A DNA stretch of 64,000 nt, taken from positions 186,001 through 250,000 of the forward strand of contig MQVO02000008.1 of assembly GCA_001986395.2 (NCBI GenBank), in the 5' to 3' direction. A program made the position numbers and the translations under genes. Below are positions 46,687-58,153 of the stretch, in pieces (position 1 is the stretch's first letter; every line of letters starts with the position of its first letter). Under the pieces are notes generated by a model. The model saw only the letters and a program-made list of their open reading frames with translations, was not told the origin of the DNA and searched no databases. This stretch comes from Irpex lacteus (taxonomy: Eukaryota; Basidiomycota; Agaricomycetes; Polyporales; Irpicaceae).

Positions 46687-47921
46687 ATGTCGAATGCTTC
46701 TCCAACGTCCCAAATTATTGGACAGAAAAGGCCCAGAACCGATAGCGAGTTGCGTGAAGATCCCGAACTATGGCTGAGCGACGGCAATGTTGTTCTTACC
46801 GCGAACGACGACGAGGGAACTACGTGGGGCTTCAGATGCCACAAATCAGTTCTATCTAAGCACTCAACAGTGTTCGAAGGCATGTTTCCATTGAAACAGC
46901 CGGAGAATGCGGAGATGTACGACGGTCTGCCACTGGTCGCTCTCTCAGACCGATACGCCGATCTAAGAGGCTTATTACGGATGCTCTACGACCCTATCAG
47001 GTATGTTTTCACCCAGACTTCGCTGTTTAACATTGATCATAGACATATGTTTGTCTTGCCAGATATCTACCGAAACCTTCCCATACTCTACAGCTCTACG
47101 ATGCAAAGATACTGGACATGATCAATGGACCTCTTCAGCTGTCGCACAAGTACGAATTCGACATACTTCGAGAAAACTTCCGTCATATCCTGGAATCGTA
47201 TTGGCCGGTATCGCTGGCGCGGTGGGACGCTGGTACAATCTCCGAGCAGCTCAGACGGCTGCGGGCTAGTACCGCGGAGCTCACGGCCGAGCTGACAAAT
47301 CCCGGTACGCTCTATGCGTAAAATCTATGCATCGCGATCACTGACGGTATCTCAACATTGGATTGCTCAGCGGACGTCATTACGCTTGCAGACAAGACTG
47401 ACATGAAGAGTGTCTTGTGCGCAGCTTATTACGACTTACACACATGCATGCGAAATCCGGTAGCGTTTTTTCTCAACGCGAATAAGGGTGCATACCAGGC
47501 GTCACAAGTCGCCAATCACCTAGCCCCCCTTTGTGCAGAGCATCATGTAGCATTTGCTCAAGGGAGCATCCACCTTCGTAGCGTCGCTGTAGATATGCTA
47601 CGCCAGGGGCTTCCTGCTCGGTTTGAATCCTGTGACGTTGACGGATGTGGGAAAGGTGCAAGGGATTGGCTCACCCAACAGTTCCTGGTTCACTCTGACT
47701 CCGGAGACTTGCTCTTTGATCCCCTGTATTCTTTCCAGAATATGCGAAAATCCGCGGAAGCCCTTCAAAAGTCTGGGAGATCTCCACTATGCGAAGACTG
47801 CCAGCGCGACCTACCAAGACTTATGAACGCTTCTAGGCACTACATATGGGACCAGCTGCCGTATTTCTTTAACGTCAAGGCTCGAAAAGAAGGTACACCA
47901 TACGGCTATGATACGTATTAG
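46687..47921 (+). CDS. BTB/POZ domain protein, paralog E
   Basis: Three exons (46687–47000, 47063–47304, 47371–47921) join exactly to 368 residues. BTB core: DPELWLSDGNVVLTANDDEG TTWGFRCHKSVLSKHSTVFE GMFPLKQPENAEMYDGLPLV. Middle: LQLSHKYEFDILRENFRHIL ESYWPVSLARWD. Last exon: SVLCAAYYDLHTCMRNP, then the Cys module with CDVDGCGKGARDWLTQQFL and CEDCQRDLPRLMNASRHYIW DQLPYFF. Both Cys pairs (C-x4-C and C-x2-C) are present, so a bound zinc is plausible. It ends YGYDTY, with the TAG followed by TGAGTG. Splicing at a donor there would instead add DDLSQYASTI. Plus-strand mate of the minus-strand cluster at 33–39 kb. Confidence 0.82.
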
Positions 47922-48462
47922 TGAGTGCATGGCTGATCATGATGACCGCGATATGAGATATAACTAACAACACATACGCAGCGATGATCTATCTCAATAC
48001 GCATCAACAATATAAACATGCATCGGTAGCTCTATCATCTCTTTTTTGCACGTAGAAGGTCCCCGGTGAAACTAATGCTGGAATCGGCTTAAGCCTCCTG
48101 GATTGCTAATACGGTAAAAAGTACGAATGGGCGTTGGGGCGTAGCCCCCGATCTTCCTCGATATCGACTCAGACGTTCGTATATCTACTAAACCTGAGTC
48201 CCTGGCTCGATATTTGAGCGCTCGACTGACTGCCTATGTGTAATTCCGTAGCACTGCTGTCAAGTGATAGCTTTGCATGAGGCGAATGTTTTACGCAATT
48301 GCAAGGACACAATATTGAGAAGAACAGATCAATGAGTACCAGTTTACAAATGGTCCCCATGATTAAATATGATATTCAGCGCGCATAACACCCACATCTT
48401 GTTGAAGGACATCGAACCAGCAAGCAAATGGCCACATGGAGCCAGAATGCTGACCGCATCAT
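47922..48462. other. 3' flank of BTB paralog E
   Basis: An alternative terminal exon starts at 47982 after ACGCAG and reads DDLSQYASTI plus stop. Nothing else recognised before the Dpb4 stop. Confidence 0.45.
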
Positions 48463-49476
48463 TCAATCCTCTTCCATCTTATCCCGTTCCTCGACACCCT
48501 TAGCGTCCCTTCGCAACTCGTCCTCCTCCACAGCAACTTCATCCACCAACTCCTCCTCGTCTCCAACATCCCCCTCATCCCCATCCTCAGACTCCACGAG
48601 GTCCTCTTCCTCTACCTCGTCAACCTCTAGATCCTCCGCGTCCAACATCTCTTCGTCCTCCACATCCTTCGACGGCTCCTCCTCCTCAACAGGCGCAGGC
48701 TCTGCTTCGGCTGGTATGGGTGTACTCGCTGACTGACCGACTCGTGAGGGTATCGTGATCGTCGCTCGTTCTTTGCCTTTGTTCGCGGGGGTTGAGGCGG
48801 ACGCTGACTCTGCTGTGGGTGCGTCTGCTTTGGGTTTCGTCTTGCCTGATGTTGAAGCGCTTTCGGCGGATTTGGCGGTGCTGCCACTCTTCTTGCCTTT
48901 GTGGTTGGCACGGTACGCTGTGGTGCAAGGTTATAGAGAAGAAACAGCTGACAATATAGGTGTAGTAAACGTACTGTTTAGATCTTGTTGTAGCTTTTGC
49001 ACCATATCGCCCATTTCAATTTGTTCCAGGGCTTTGAGAACATCTGAGGCGGATACGCTCTTGTGCTGTTTCTGAGCCGCAATATCGTGTGCTCTGGTAT
49101 TACATACATACGTGAGAGATCCTTAGAATATGATGTGTTGAATACATACGTAGCAGCTATAGAACCGGGCAATCAGCTCAGTTATGATAGTGTGGCTGAA
49201 CAACGGCTACAACTCACCAAGATAATTAACAAATACAGTCGAGCCTTTGCTCAACGCGAGTACCACATCCTTCTGAAGCTTCGCATTGTCTGGAAGCTAA
49301 ATTCATCGGTCATCTATCGCACCACTTTACTACACACGAGCAAGGCTCACAGCAGAGCGTGCGAGCCGTGTGACCAGGCTCTTTGGGAGCTCGTACGCGT
49401 CGATGCCTTCGGAGACTGCGTCTTGCTGAGCTTGAGCGTTGTTCGTCGAGAGAGCTAATGCTTCTTTGCGAGGCAT
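48463..49476 (-). CDS. DPB4: Histone-fold subunit Dpb4/POLE3 (DNA polymerase epsilon, CHRAC)
   Basis: Five exons (49476–49351, 49296–49218, 49156–49150, 49093–48975, 48917–48463) join to 261 residues. The histone fold is unmistakable: SEGIDAYELPKSLVTRLARS, LPDNAKLQKDVVLALSKGST VFVNYLAATAHDIAAQKQHK, SVSASDVLKALEQIEMGDMV. Exon 3 is only 7 nt (CTGCTAC); leaving it out destroys the frame in the most conserved helix, and including it gives exactly the expected AAT. The long last exon is Ser/Ala/Lys-rich, then strongly acidic (EEMLDAEDLEVDEVEEEDLV). Known partners are Dpb3/POLE4 in polymerase epsilon and in chromatin-remodelling complexes. It lies head-to-head with SPC1, 183 bases apart. Confidence 0.93.
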
Positions 49477-49659
49477 CTTTATGTTGTTGTATGTTTCTTG
49501 AGAAAGTAAAGGACGGTGGTTGTCGTTTGAGTCGAAGGTGTAAACGCGTTTATTCGCCTCGCGTTCACGCGTCGAGGGGTTCTCGGGGGCCTCATGAGTG
49601 ATCTAAAGGAGTCTTCGGGGGCTTACTGTATCTTCCACGTTTAGTGACCGACCACCACC
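49477..49659. promoter_or_regulatory. Divergent promoter DPB4 / SPC1
   Basis: 183 bases between the two divergent ATGs, so both promoters and 5' leaders share this interval. No TATA-like box is obvious. Confidence 0.6.
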
Positions 49660-50118
49660 ATGGATGCTTTACAGCAACGGATAGCGCAAGCGGTTGAGGG
49701 AAAGATTGTAAGCATGTGCTATGTTAAGTCGGCTTTCACTGTTAATGATGTTACATGTAGGACTTTGAAGGACAGAAACAGGTGGACCAGATCGCTCGAA
49801 TAAGCCTTATGGCCCTCACGGTGAGGTTTCCGACTTGCTATGTCACCAAGTAATATGGGGTGCTGACACTGTCGATTTAGGTCGTATCCTTTATCATTGG
49901 ATTTGTGTTGCAGTCGCTGCAGGCGACTTTCTTGGTATTTGGAGTTGGTACGGTGGTGGTGCTGCTGGTATGTACCTTGACGTCTCCGAGGTACTGAAGT
50001 ACTTGAATCCTAATTCCAATGTGTACAGATCACCGTCCCGCCATGGCCACAATTCAACCAGCATCCCGTTCAGTGGCTTCCAGTTCAAGCGAAGGATACA
50101 CCCGCGAGTAAAACGTAG
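49660..50118 (+). CDS. SPC1: Signal peptidase complex subunit Spc1 (SPC12)
   Basis: Four exons (49660–49707, 49761–49820, 49881–49967, 50029–50118) join to 94 residues. MDALQQRIAQAVEGKIDFEG QKQVDQIARISLMALT is the cytosolic lead. Two helices follow (VVSFIIGFVLQSLQATFLVF and GVGTVVLLITVPPWPQFNQH), then PVQWLPV. This is the standard Spc1/SPCS1 layout and length. It sits in the ER membrane beside the signal peptidase catalytic subunit Sec11 and helps select substrates. All four exons are in phase, with consensus splice sites. Confidence 0.93.
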
Positions 50119-51118
50119 TAATATGGTTACACCGTGGATTGTCTCGTAAGCTCTTGCGCTCTCTGTACTTTGGAACTTTCGCTTTAGTGAATTCTAGCTA
50201 TTTATTCATTCTGCCGTAAGCATTCTATGGCGCACTAAGGCCGCGACTGGATTTGTACTGGTTCCATGGCTCACGCATTCGTCCGCGAAGTGCCAAATAT
50301 TCCAGACAGACGCCGCTCAACCACGATCGTACCATCGTTCACAGGAACACGGGTCGCGAAAGGATACCAAATTGCATTCTCGTCCATACGATATGAAATG
50401 CTGTCAAGAGTAAGCTCAACTTTGCGACGGTTTCTCAGCAACTGCGGCACCATGATCGCGTCCGCTGCATGTGAGCGATCCGCTGACGGCGGTTCTTTCT
50501 CGGTCAACAAATACAGGTGGTTTCCTGAGAGTTATGTTCTCGTGCCGAGACCGATAATTACTGATAATTACCTTCTTATGGTGCATGATCTCATTTGCTT
50601 CTATCTTCCAGTTAATTGATGTCGGTTCCTTGGAAGCTCGCCGAGGTTACAATGGAAAGGTTTACGAACGATGCTGGCTGCTTGCCATCTGTGGCAACTG
50701 CCATTTCATAACTCTGGTTGAGACCTTTGCTATGGTGCCAGCCAATCACAATATACGCTATTTCGAGTACGGCGGCAATGAGCATGGCGGTGTTGTACGC
50801 GATTGCATCGGCGTAGGGCGGGAGGCAACTTCAGTCCTGCTGCTACCTGAATATGCCTGGAAATTTATCGATATTGTTAGAGGTGTATCTGAAGTAGTCA
50901 ATGCGACAGATTGAGAGAAACAATAACGGGACTGAACGCAGTAGGCTATGGTATTTTCGCTGCGCTCAGACGCCGACCACGAACTTGCCTCCCACCACCA
51001 TCGCGGTGCTCGACCACGCTACATAACCCTTCACCCGAGGGCGCATGGCCTCATTCCCCGCTTCCTTGGCCTCGAATCACATTACGGAAGCTGGTGCCAT
51101 CACACCCACCCACGGGGA
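50119..51118. other. Intergenic, small unassigned frames
   Basis: Open plus frames at 50266–50619 (117 codons) and 50585–50914 (109 codons), and a minus frame at 50271–50510, show no recognisable family. The first plus frame may be chance. The kinase reading frame also extends upstream to 50948. Confidence 0.4.
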
Positions 51119-54100
51119 ATGGTCCAAGGCCACGAATTTGACCTACCGATCTCTACGCAGAACCGCGACAACCTCGCACCCGAACCTCAGGCACAAACCT
51201 CCACTAACGAGCCAAGCAGGTCTGCAAACAACCCCCAGACCGGTGTGACGAACACTGCAGCCCAGGCTGTGCCACGACGCTCGACTTCCACCAACGCCAG
51301 CAAGCCCCGACCAGTCTCGATGCCTCCTCAACCCTCCGCTGGTTCCGACGACCGCCAGCGCGCGAGTGATGGCGCAAGCGGGTCTCGAAGGCCGGATGCG
51401 GCGGCGGGGAGTAGATCGCGTAGCTCGCACAGAATACTCGGGGACTACACACTTAGCAAGACTCTTGGAGCTGGCAGTATGGGCAAGGTGAAGCTTGCGC
51501 ACCACAATGTGACCGGCGAAAAGGTGCGTCTACGACCTCTCTCACGCTTTCCTAACAATACTTACTCTATATTCCTCTTCAAAAGCTCGCTGTCAAGATC
51601 TTACCGAGAGTATACCCCGGGAGCGGCACCCAGCAAGCGAGCAGTCCGGAAGCAGCAGCCAAGCAGGCCTCGAAAGATGCCTCGAAGGAGATACGAACGT
51701 TGCGCGAGGCTGCGCTTTCGATGCTCCTCCACCACCCGTACGTCTGCGGCATGCGCGAGATGATCGTCCACCAGCACCACTATTATATGGTTTTCGAATA
51801 TGTCAACGGCGGGCAGATGTTGGACTACATTATCAGCCACGGGAGACTTCGCGAGCGGGTGGCGCGAAAGTTTGCGAGGCAGATTGGAAGCGCGTTGGAT
51901 TATTGTCATAAGAACAACGTCGTTCATCGTGGTTTGTGAGCTCCCGTTTGCTGCAATGTCTGCTTCCTCACGCCTCCAGCCAGATCTCAAGATTGAGAAC
52001 ATCCTCATATCTCAGACCGGCAATATCAAGATTATCGACTTTGGCCTGTCGAACTTGTACGACCCCATGGCGCACCTTTCCACGTTCTGTGGTTCGCTAT
52101 ATTTTGCTGCGCCAGAACTACTGAACGCGAAGGTATACACTGGCCCGGAAGTCGATGTCTGGAGTTTTGGTGTGGTTCTCTATGTGTTGGTATGCGGGAA
52201 GGTGCCTTTCGATGATCAGAGCATGCCTCAATTGCACGCGAAGATCAAGAAGGGTTTGGTCGAGTACCCGGTTTGGTTGAGCGCGGAGTGCAAGCACCTA
52301 CTTACTCGGATGTTGGTCACCAACCCTGCGCAGCGAGCGTCACTAGCCGAAGTTCTCTCGCATCCCTGGATGTGCCGTAGCTTCCCTGGTCCCCCAGACT
52401 CGCATCTCGTGCACCGCGAGCCCCTCCGTGCGGACGAACTCGACAGACAAGTAATCAAAGGCATGAAGGGGTTCGAGTTTGGAACGGAGGAGGAGATCGA
52501 GAAGAGGTTGATTGAAGTGCTGGAGTCAGACGCATACTACCGAGCCGTCGAACATTGGGAAAGGAAACGAATACAAGGAACAAACGGCCGTAACGGTAAC
52601 TCGGGTACCTGGGGTGGCTCTATGTCCAATTCGTCCATCGCTCTTTCCTATGATAACGGCTACAGCGCCTCTCCCAAGAAGTCGAAACGATTCTCTGGAT
52701 TCGACTACTACAGGAAGAAGCTGTTCTCACCGTCTTCATCGCCTCCCGCTTCCCCCTTGAACTCCCCTCCGACATCACAATCCCACCTTTCTCATACCTC
52801 CCTCACCGATATCCATGCTCGTGAACCTCCCGACCCTACGTATGGCTTCCACCCTCTCATCTCGATATACTTCCTCGCACGGGAAAAGATGGAGCGAGAG
52901 CGGGTATATGGGCCTGGTCACTTCGCCAGCTCACAACTCTCCCTCGAGTCGAGCTATCGCGGGGATCCGACCGCCGCAACGCCCGTCGCTGCCCCAACAA
53001 CCGCGAAGACGTTATCTCAACCTGCCGTACGCAAGCCCGATGCGGCGTTACCCGCCAAACCGGACTACAGCATGCCCTTACCCAGACTACCTGCGCCGGA
53101 GATGTCTCATCACAATGCTATGTCCTACGACGTCGCTGCAGCATCACCATCCCCCACTGCTAATAACTTCCCTCAGCCCCGTGCTCGTGACCCTGCCATT
53201 AACATCACCAAGCCCGATGTACCGTCGACTACGGTGGCGTCCAGTGTACCGCCAAGTCCTGCAAAGGCATCTATGCCACGCGCCCCTCAGGCATCTGCAC
53301 ATCGTAGAAGCCACAGTCTTAGCCAGAGACCGAGTATCAGTCGTGGGTGGGTTGGGATGTTCGGTGGTGGTGCTGGTCCGCACAATGGTGTGGATGAATA
53401 CGGCAACGCTCAGCGCGATCCTCACGAACCTCCAAGGACCGCTGGTCCCGAGTTGACCACGTTCCCTGAACAACTCGAAGAGCAGGAGGCTATCGATGAG
53501 CTCAAGGTACCTCCCATGTCCGCGGGCGCGACTCTCGTGCGCAAGTTTGGCAGTCTTCTGGGTGGCAAGGAGGGTTCAGTGCGGAGCAATGCTAGCAAGC
53601 GGACGAGTATTCTGAGCGGGTTCTCTCCAAGACCGTCTGGTGAGACTGACGAGAAGACTTTGGCTAGGTCAGAGAAGAGTCCGTCGATCAACGAGAAGCC
53701 AGAAGAGAACGCGGAATCTCAGACGCCTTCTGCTACGGGTACTATCTCGCAGAGTCAGAGTCAGCCTATAGGGTCTGTGCATCGGCGGGCAGCTACTGTG
53801 CTTGATCCGCAGGGACGTGCGGCTCGTCATGAGCGGAGGAGTAGCACCGGTGCCAGTTTGTTCACGTCTGGAACTATTGGTCGGCATCGTCGACCGTCGA
53901 CTGGGTTCAGCACTACATCGCGGCCGTTTGGGGATAGGCTGTTTGGGAGGACGGACGAGGAGGAGGAAAATGCGGAGCAGGACGAGAACGAGCCACCGAC
54001 GCCGTTGACTAATGGCGCTGATACGGCGCAGCAAGTAGCAGACCAAAGCTCGGATGAAAAGGAGTTCAAGCCGCTGTTCTTGAAGGGTCTTTTCAGGTGA

Positions 54101-54946
54101 GTTCAACGGTGTTATCAACGTTTCCGTCCATTGATCGCGTATTATCTACCGTAGTGTGCAAACCACCACGTCAAAACCGCCGGCGATCATCAAGGAGGAC
54201 ATCCGGAAGGTGTTGGAACGTATGCAGGTGCAGTTCCGTGAGACGAAGAGTGGATTTGAGTGCATACATGCGCCCTCTATTGATGTCAACTCCATCGTCG
54301 ACTCTCCACCGCCAACTTCAACGATTCGGGGACACCGAAAGCAAGGCTCCACAGGATCGGATGAAACCGAGGCGACACGAAAGTCCATCGCCCGAAAATC
54401 CTCAAAAATCTCCTTTGGAAAGAAGAGTAGGGAGAAGGACCGCGACGGGAAGGACAAGGAGCTACCCAGTCGACCATCTGGTGGTACGGTTCTCAGCATG
54501 ACACCTAGCTCTGCTTCCTCATCATTCTTCCATGTCTCGTCGCATGCCCAACCCACAGAGGCTACTCGCTCTGAAGTTCTTTCTTTGCCGCAGAGTACTG
54601 AGGAATCTACTCCAGTGCCGCGCTCACCGTCTCCTGCAGCATCAAAGGTTCTCCCACCAATACCTCGGGACTATGCTGCTCCTCCTCAGACTCCTTCTGC
54701 ACCGTTCCCAACTGGCAAAGTTGACCCTGCGGTGTTCGAAACAATTGGAGCGAATTCACTGGCTGTACGCTTCGAAATTAATATTGTAAAGGTACGTATA
54801 TCAGTGGTATGCATATATACGATAGCTCATTCTCGTTGCAGGTACCTCTATTGCCATTCCACGGCATTCACTTCCGTCGCCTGACAGGCGACGGCTGGCA
54901 ATACCACATGCTCGCACGTCGGGTGCTGACAGAGCTCAAGCTATGA
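51119..54946 (+). CDS. KIN1: KIN1/MARK-type Ser/Thr protein kinase
   Basis: Five exons. The start is uncertain: ATG 51119 ([10 protein letters not shown]) is taken, but the frame is open to 50948. Kinase domain: [20 protein letters not shown], then after an intron [12 protein letters not shown] (catalytic Lys), [40 protein letters not shown] (HRD), [14 protein letters not shown] (DFG), [20 protein letters not shown] (activation loop, APE) and [21 protein letters not shown] long Ser/Pro-rich linker follows, with [16 protein letters not shown]. The C-terminal KA1 domain reads [32 protein letters not shown], then [40 protein letters not shown]. Yeast Kin1/Kin2 act in polarised exocytosis at the cell cortex, where KA1 binds membranes. 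All key residues are present. The length of about 1,200 residues is normal for fungal KIN1. Confidence 0.92.
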
Positions 54947-56032
54947 CCATCATCCTCACCTCTCAAACACGTTCTGTCCATGGGTAATTTAATCAATTTC
55001 TTTTCGTTTCGCTGCGGCATGCCAACTTTCTCGTTATTACTACTTGCTACATCATTTACGCTACGTATTCCTGTCAGGCTCTGCTTTCGCTGGGTCCTCA
55101 CATATTCTGTTTTGCTTTGATCAGTATGAGCTACCCACTTGGAGATGTTTCGTCGTCGCTTTTTACCCATTTCATTATCCAGAGGCTACACACATATTAC
55201 TTACCAGATGTAAAAAAGACAGCTTTTTATGAGGACAATTTTGATACCACCGCTGCCAATGCAACTAGTTATGCACTACTCACGGTCTGAGTTTTGATTT
55301 TTCGCTGCTGCCAAAAGGGACCAGCGTCATGAGCGCTTGAGCCCCCACACACCTTGAATGCGAACCATGACTTGGTCCCGAAAAACCTGATGTGTCCTTC
55401 TACGGATAGGACATCTTTGCAGCGAAGGCGTCCGTGCATGCACAGGTCGATTAAATTTGGTGACTCTCGCAGTAAGTCTGAGACATATAACCTGCTACCG
55501 ACGTACTCACAGTGACAACCATGACACGTCCACCAGAAATTCAATGTTAGATCCTGTTCTAGAAGGACAGTCCCGAGTTAAGCGGTGTCTCGTGTCTTGT
55601 CGACACACGCAAGATGTCGCCTTCATGCGTTTCATGAGTCTTCTTACCAGGTGCACCAACTCAGATTCTCTCGCACATTCATCGGCTATACCATGTAAGA
55701 GGTAAGCTGACTTCTATCTTGTAGAACCAACTGCTCACACCATGGTGCACACACCTAGATAGAACATATGAACTGGTTTCGAAGTTTCATCAATGTTGAG
55801 CATGCGACAAGTATGTTCTATCTGAATCGGCGATGCGCCCACTGGTATAGGATGCCAACAATGCACCACCTCTTGACCCAAACAGGATTCTCGGGCGGAG
55901 TGATGCTTCTTACCATGTGGTGCATTGTTACAGCCAGATTACATTCCTGTGAGTTGTATGTCATCTTCGAACTATAAAAGGCCCTGAACCGGGGCAGAGG
56001 GCTTTCAGAGATCTTTGCACTCTCGTCCTAAG
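54947..56032. other. Intergenic
   Basis: No gene recognised. A minus open frame (55269–55544, 91 codons) has an ordinary composition but no similarity I know. The S28 peptidase promoter is at the right end. Confidence 0.45.
55973..55980 (+). promoter_or_regulatory. TATA box of the S28 peptidase gene
   Basis: TATAAAAG lies 60 bases before the ATG at 56033, a clean consensus at a good distance. Confidence 0.65.
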
Positions 56033-58153
56033 ATGTCGCCGTTTACCAGTCAGCTCTCACTTGGCCTCATCCTCGTTCTTGTCGGACAAGCTCACGCGAT
56101 TTCGTTGCTCAATCCCGCAACGAGGTTCAAACTATCGAAGCTAAACAAGGGCACCTTTCAACCCGATTCAGACAGCATCGAGTCAGCGATATCAGTCGCG
56201 GCGCCATCGTTTCCGCAGTATAACTTCACCCAGCCTCTAGATCACTTTACGGACACCGGTTTCACATTTCAACAACGATATTGGGTCGACGACCGCTACT
56301 ACAAACCGGGAGGCCCTGTTATCGTGTTAGATTCTGGAGAAAGCAGCGGCACGGGACGCTTACCTTACTTGCAGCAAGGCGTCGTGCAGATTCTTGCCAA
56401 CGCAACTGGTGGGCTCGGCATAGTTCTCGAGCACCGCTACTATGGAAAGTCGGTACCCGTTGCCAATTTTACTACGGATTCTCTTCGGTACGTATATATA
56501 GTCTCACGCTATAACTTGCAAGTGGTAATAGAGCTTAATGCTTCTGCAGTTGGCTGAACAACAAGCAAGCCTTTGCGGATTCTGCGAATTTCATGGCAAA
56601 TGTGAAGATTCCCGGCATCTCGACAAACATCACAGCCCCCGGAACACCCTGGATTTATTACGGCGTACGTGTCTTATGATCTCTTGGTAGTAAAGCAGCC
56701 AGCTCACCGTTACGCAGGGATCATATGCTGGAGCTCGCTCTGCAATGATGCGTGTGCTGTACCCCGACCTCGTGTATGGTGCTATCGCGTCAAGCGGCGT
56801 TGTATATGCATCCGTATCAGACTGGCAGTATATGGACATCATCAGGCAATTTGCACCTGCAGACTGCATCAAACAACTAGAGGTCGCCGTCGAAGAGTTT
56901 GATGATTTACTAGAAAAGTCAAACACAACGCGCCAAGCTATCAAGGCACTATACGGCTTACCGAATGTCACTCACGATGCAGATGTTGCCTCTCTGATTT
57001 CCGTAAGTCCTGGGTGCAACTCGTGGTAGATCCGCACACAAGAACCCTGATTGACTCTATTCTAGGCACCTCTTGGTGACTGGCAGGAGTTAAACTGGGA
57101 TCCGTCTCAATCGACTACTGACTTTGATAAATTCTGCACTGCCCTCGGGACTCCGAGCAATGGGACATCCGAGATCGCGCCAGGAATTCGTGTCAGTAAT
57201 GCCACTCTGAACTATGCTTCCTACGTCACTCGGGTGAGTTCTACGGCCAACGTAACTTTAGCAAAGCTAATAGCATTCATAGACGATTGCATCTCAATGT
57301 CCTCAGGACACCTCCCAAGACGAGGTTTGTACTGGAGATTCCGTCCACATATAGTTTCTCACAGTTTACTTCGGACAGTGTTTCGGAAGTTTCAACCCGG
57401 CCGACTACAGTCAGACTGATCTCTCTCAAACTTGGCGTTTATGGAACTTCCAAGTGTGCACTCAATGGGGATTCTTTACTGTGAGTACCCCGTGATTATC
57501 AGGAATACCCTTGAGGCTATGTTAAGTTGCTCTGAACGTAACTTGACATATTATAGACGGCTCCGCCACCTGGCCATCCACGGATCATCTCTAAGCTTCA
57601 AACTTTGGACTATGCTAGCCAGATTTGCAAGTTTGTGAGTTGGGAATCTCTTATCTGTGATGACGCGACACATGACGACTTTTTGTGCATCCGCGAAGGC
57701 GTACCCACCCGGAGAGCACTTTGCTATCCCTGAGACACCAGACGTTGAAGCTGTGAACGCGATCGGTGGATTGAATATCGCCGCCGATAGGCTGGCAATT
57801 GTCGACGGTCAGGGTGAGCTCACTTTAAGAATATTTCGCTCATCGACTCCAGTCTGAGCTCTTTATATTGCAGCGGATCCCTGGAGACCAAACACTGCCC
57901 ACAGCGATGATGCCAAGAAACGGCCAGACACCGCTATCAGACCGTTCAAGCTGCTCTCTGGTACGTGTTGCCATACAAAGCAATATCCCTAACTTATGTT
58001 TATTGTTCTGTAGGTGCTGTACACCATTGGGACGAGAACGGGCTGGCCGACCATTCGGCTGAGCCTCCCGTCATCGCGACAATCCACAGTCAAGAGGTTG
58101 AATTTGTAAAGGCGTGGCTTGCGGATTGGAAGCCGCCACAACTACACCATTAG
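56033..58153 (+). CDS. Secreted serine carboxypeptidase, peptidase family S28
   Basis: Multi-exon gene from ATG 56033 with a signal peptide (LSLGLILVLVGQAHA). The body reads FTQPLDHFTDTGFTFQQRYW VDDRYYKPGGPVIVLDSGES, the usual S28 opening, then IVLEHRYYGKSVPVANFTTD. The nucleophile Ser is in YYGGSYAGARSAMMRVLYPD (the intron splits the motif before GSY). The Asp region is DGQADPWRPNTAH and the His region GAVHHWDENGLADHSAEPP, so the full triad is present. S28 enzymes (lysosomal Pro-X carboxypeptidase, DPP7) cleave after proline. Fungal members act outside the cell on proline-rich peptides. Several N-glycosylation sites (NFT, NAT, NTT, NGT) fit secretion. The stop is TAG at 58151–58153. Exon edges at 57235–57660 are less certain. 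Confidence 0.86.
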
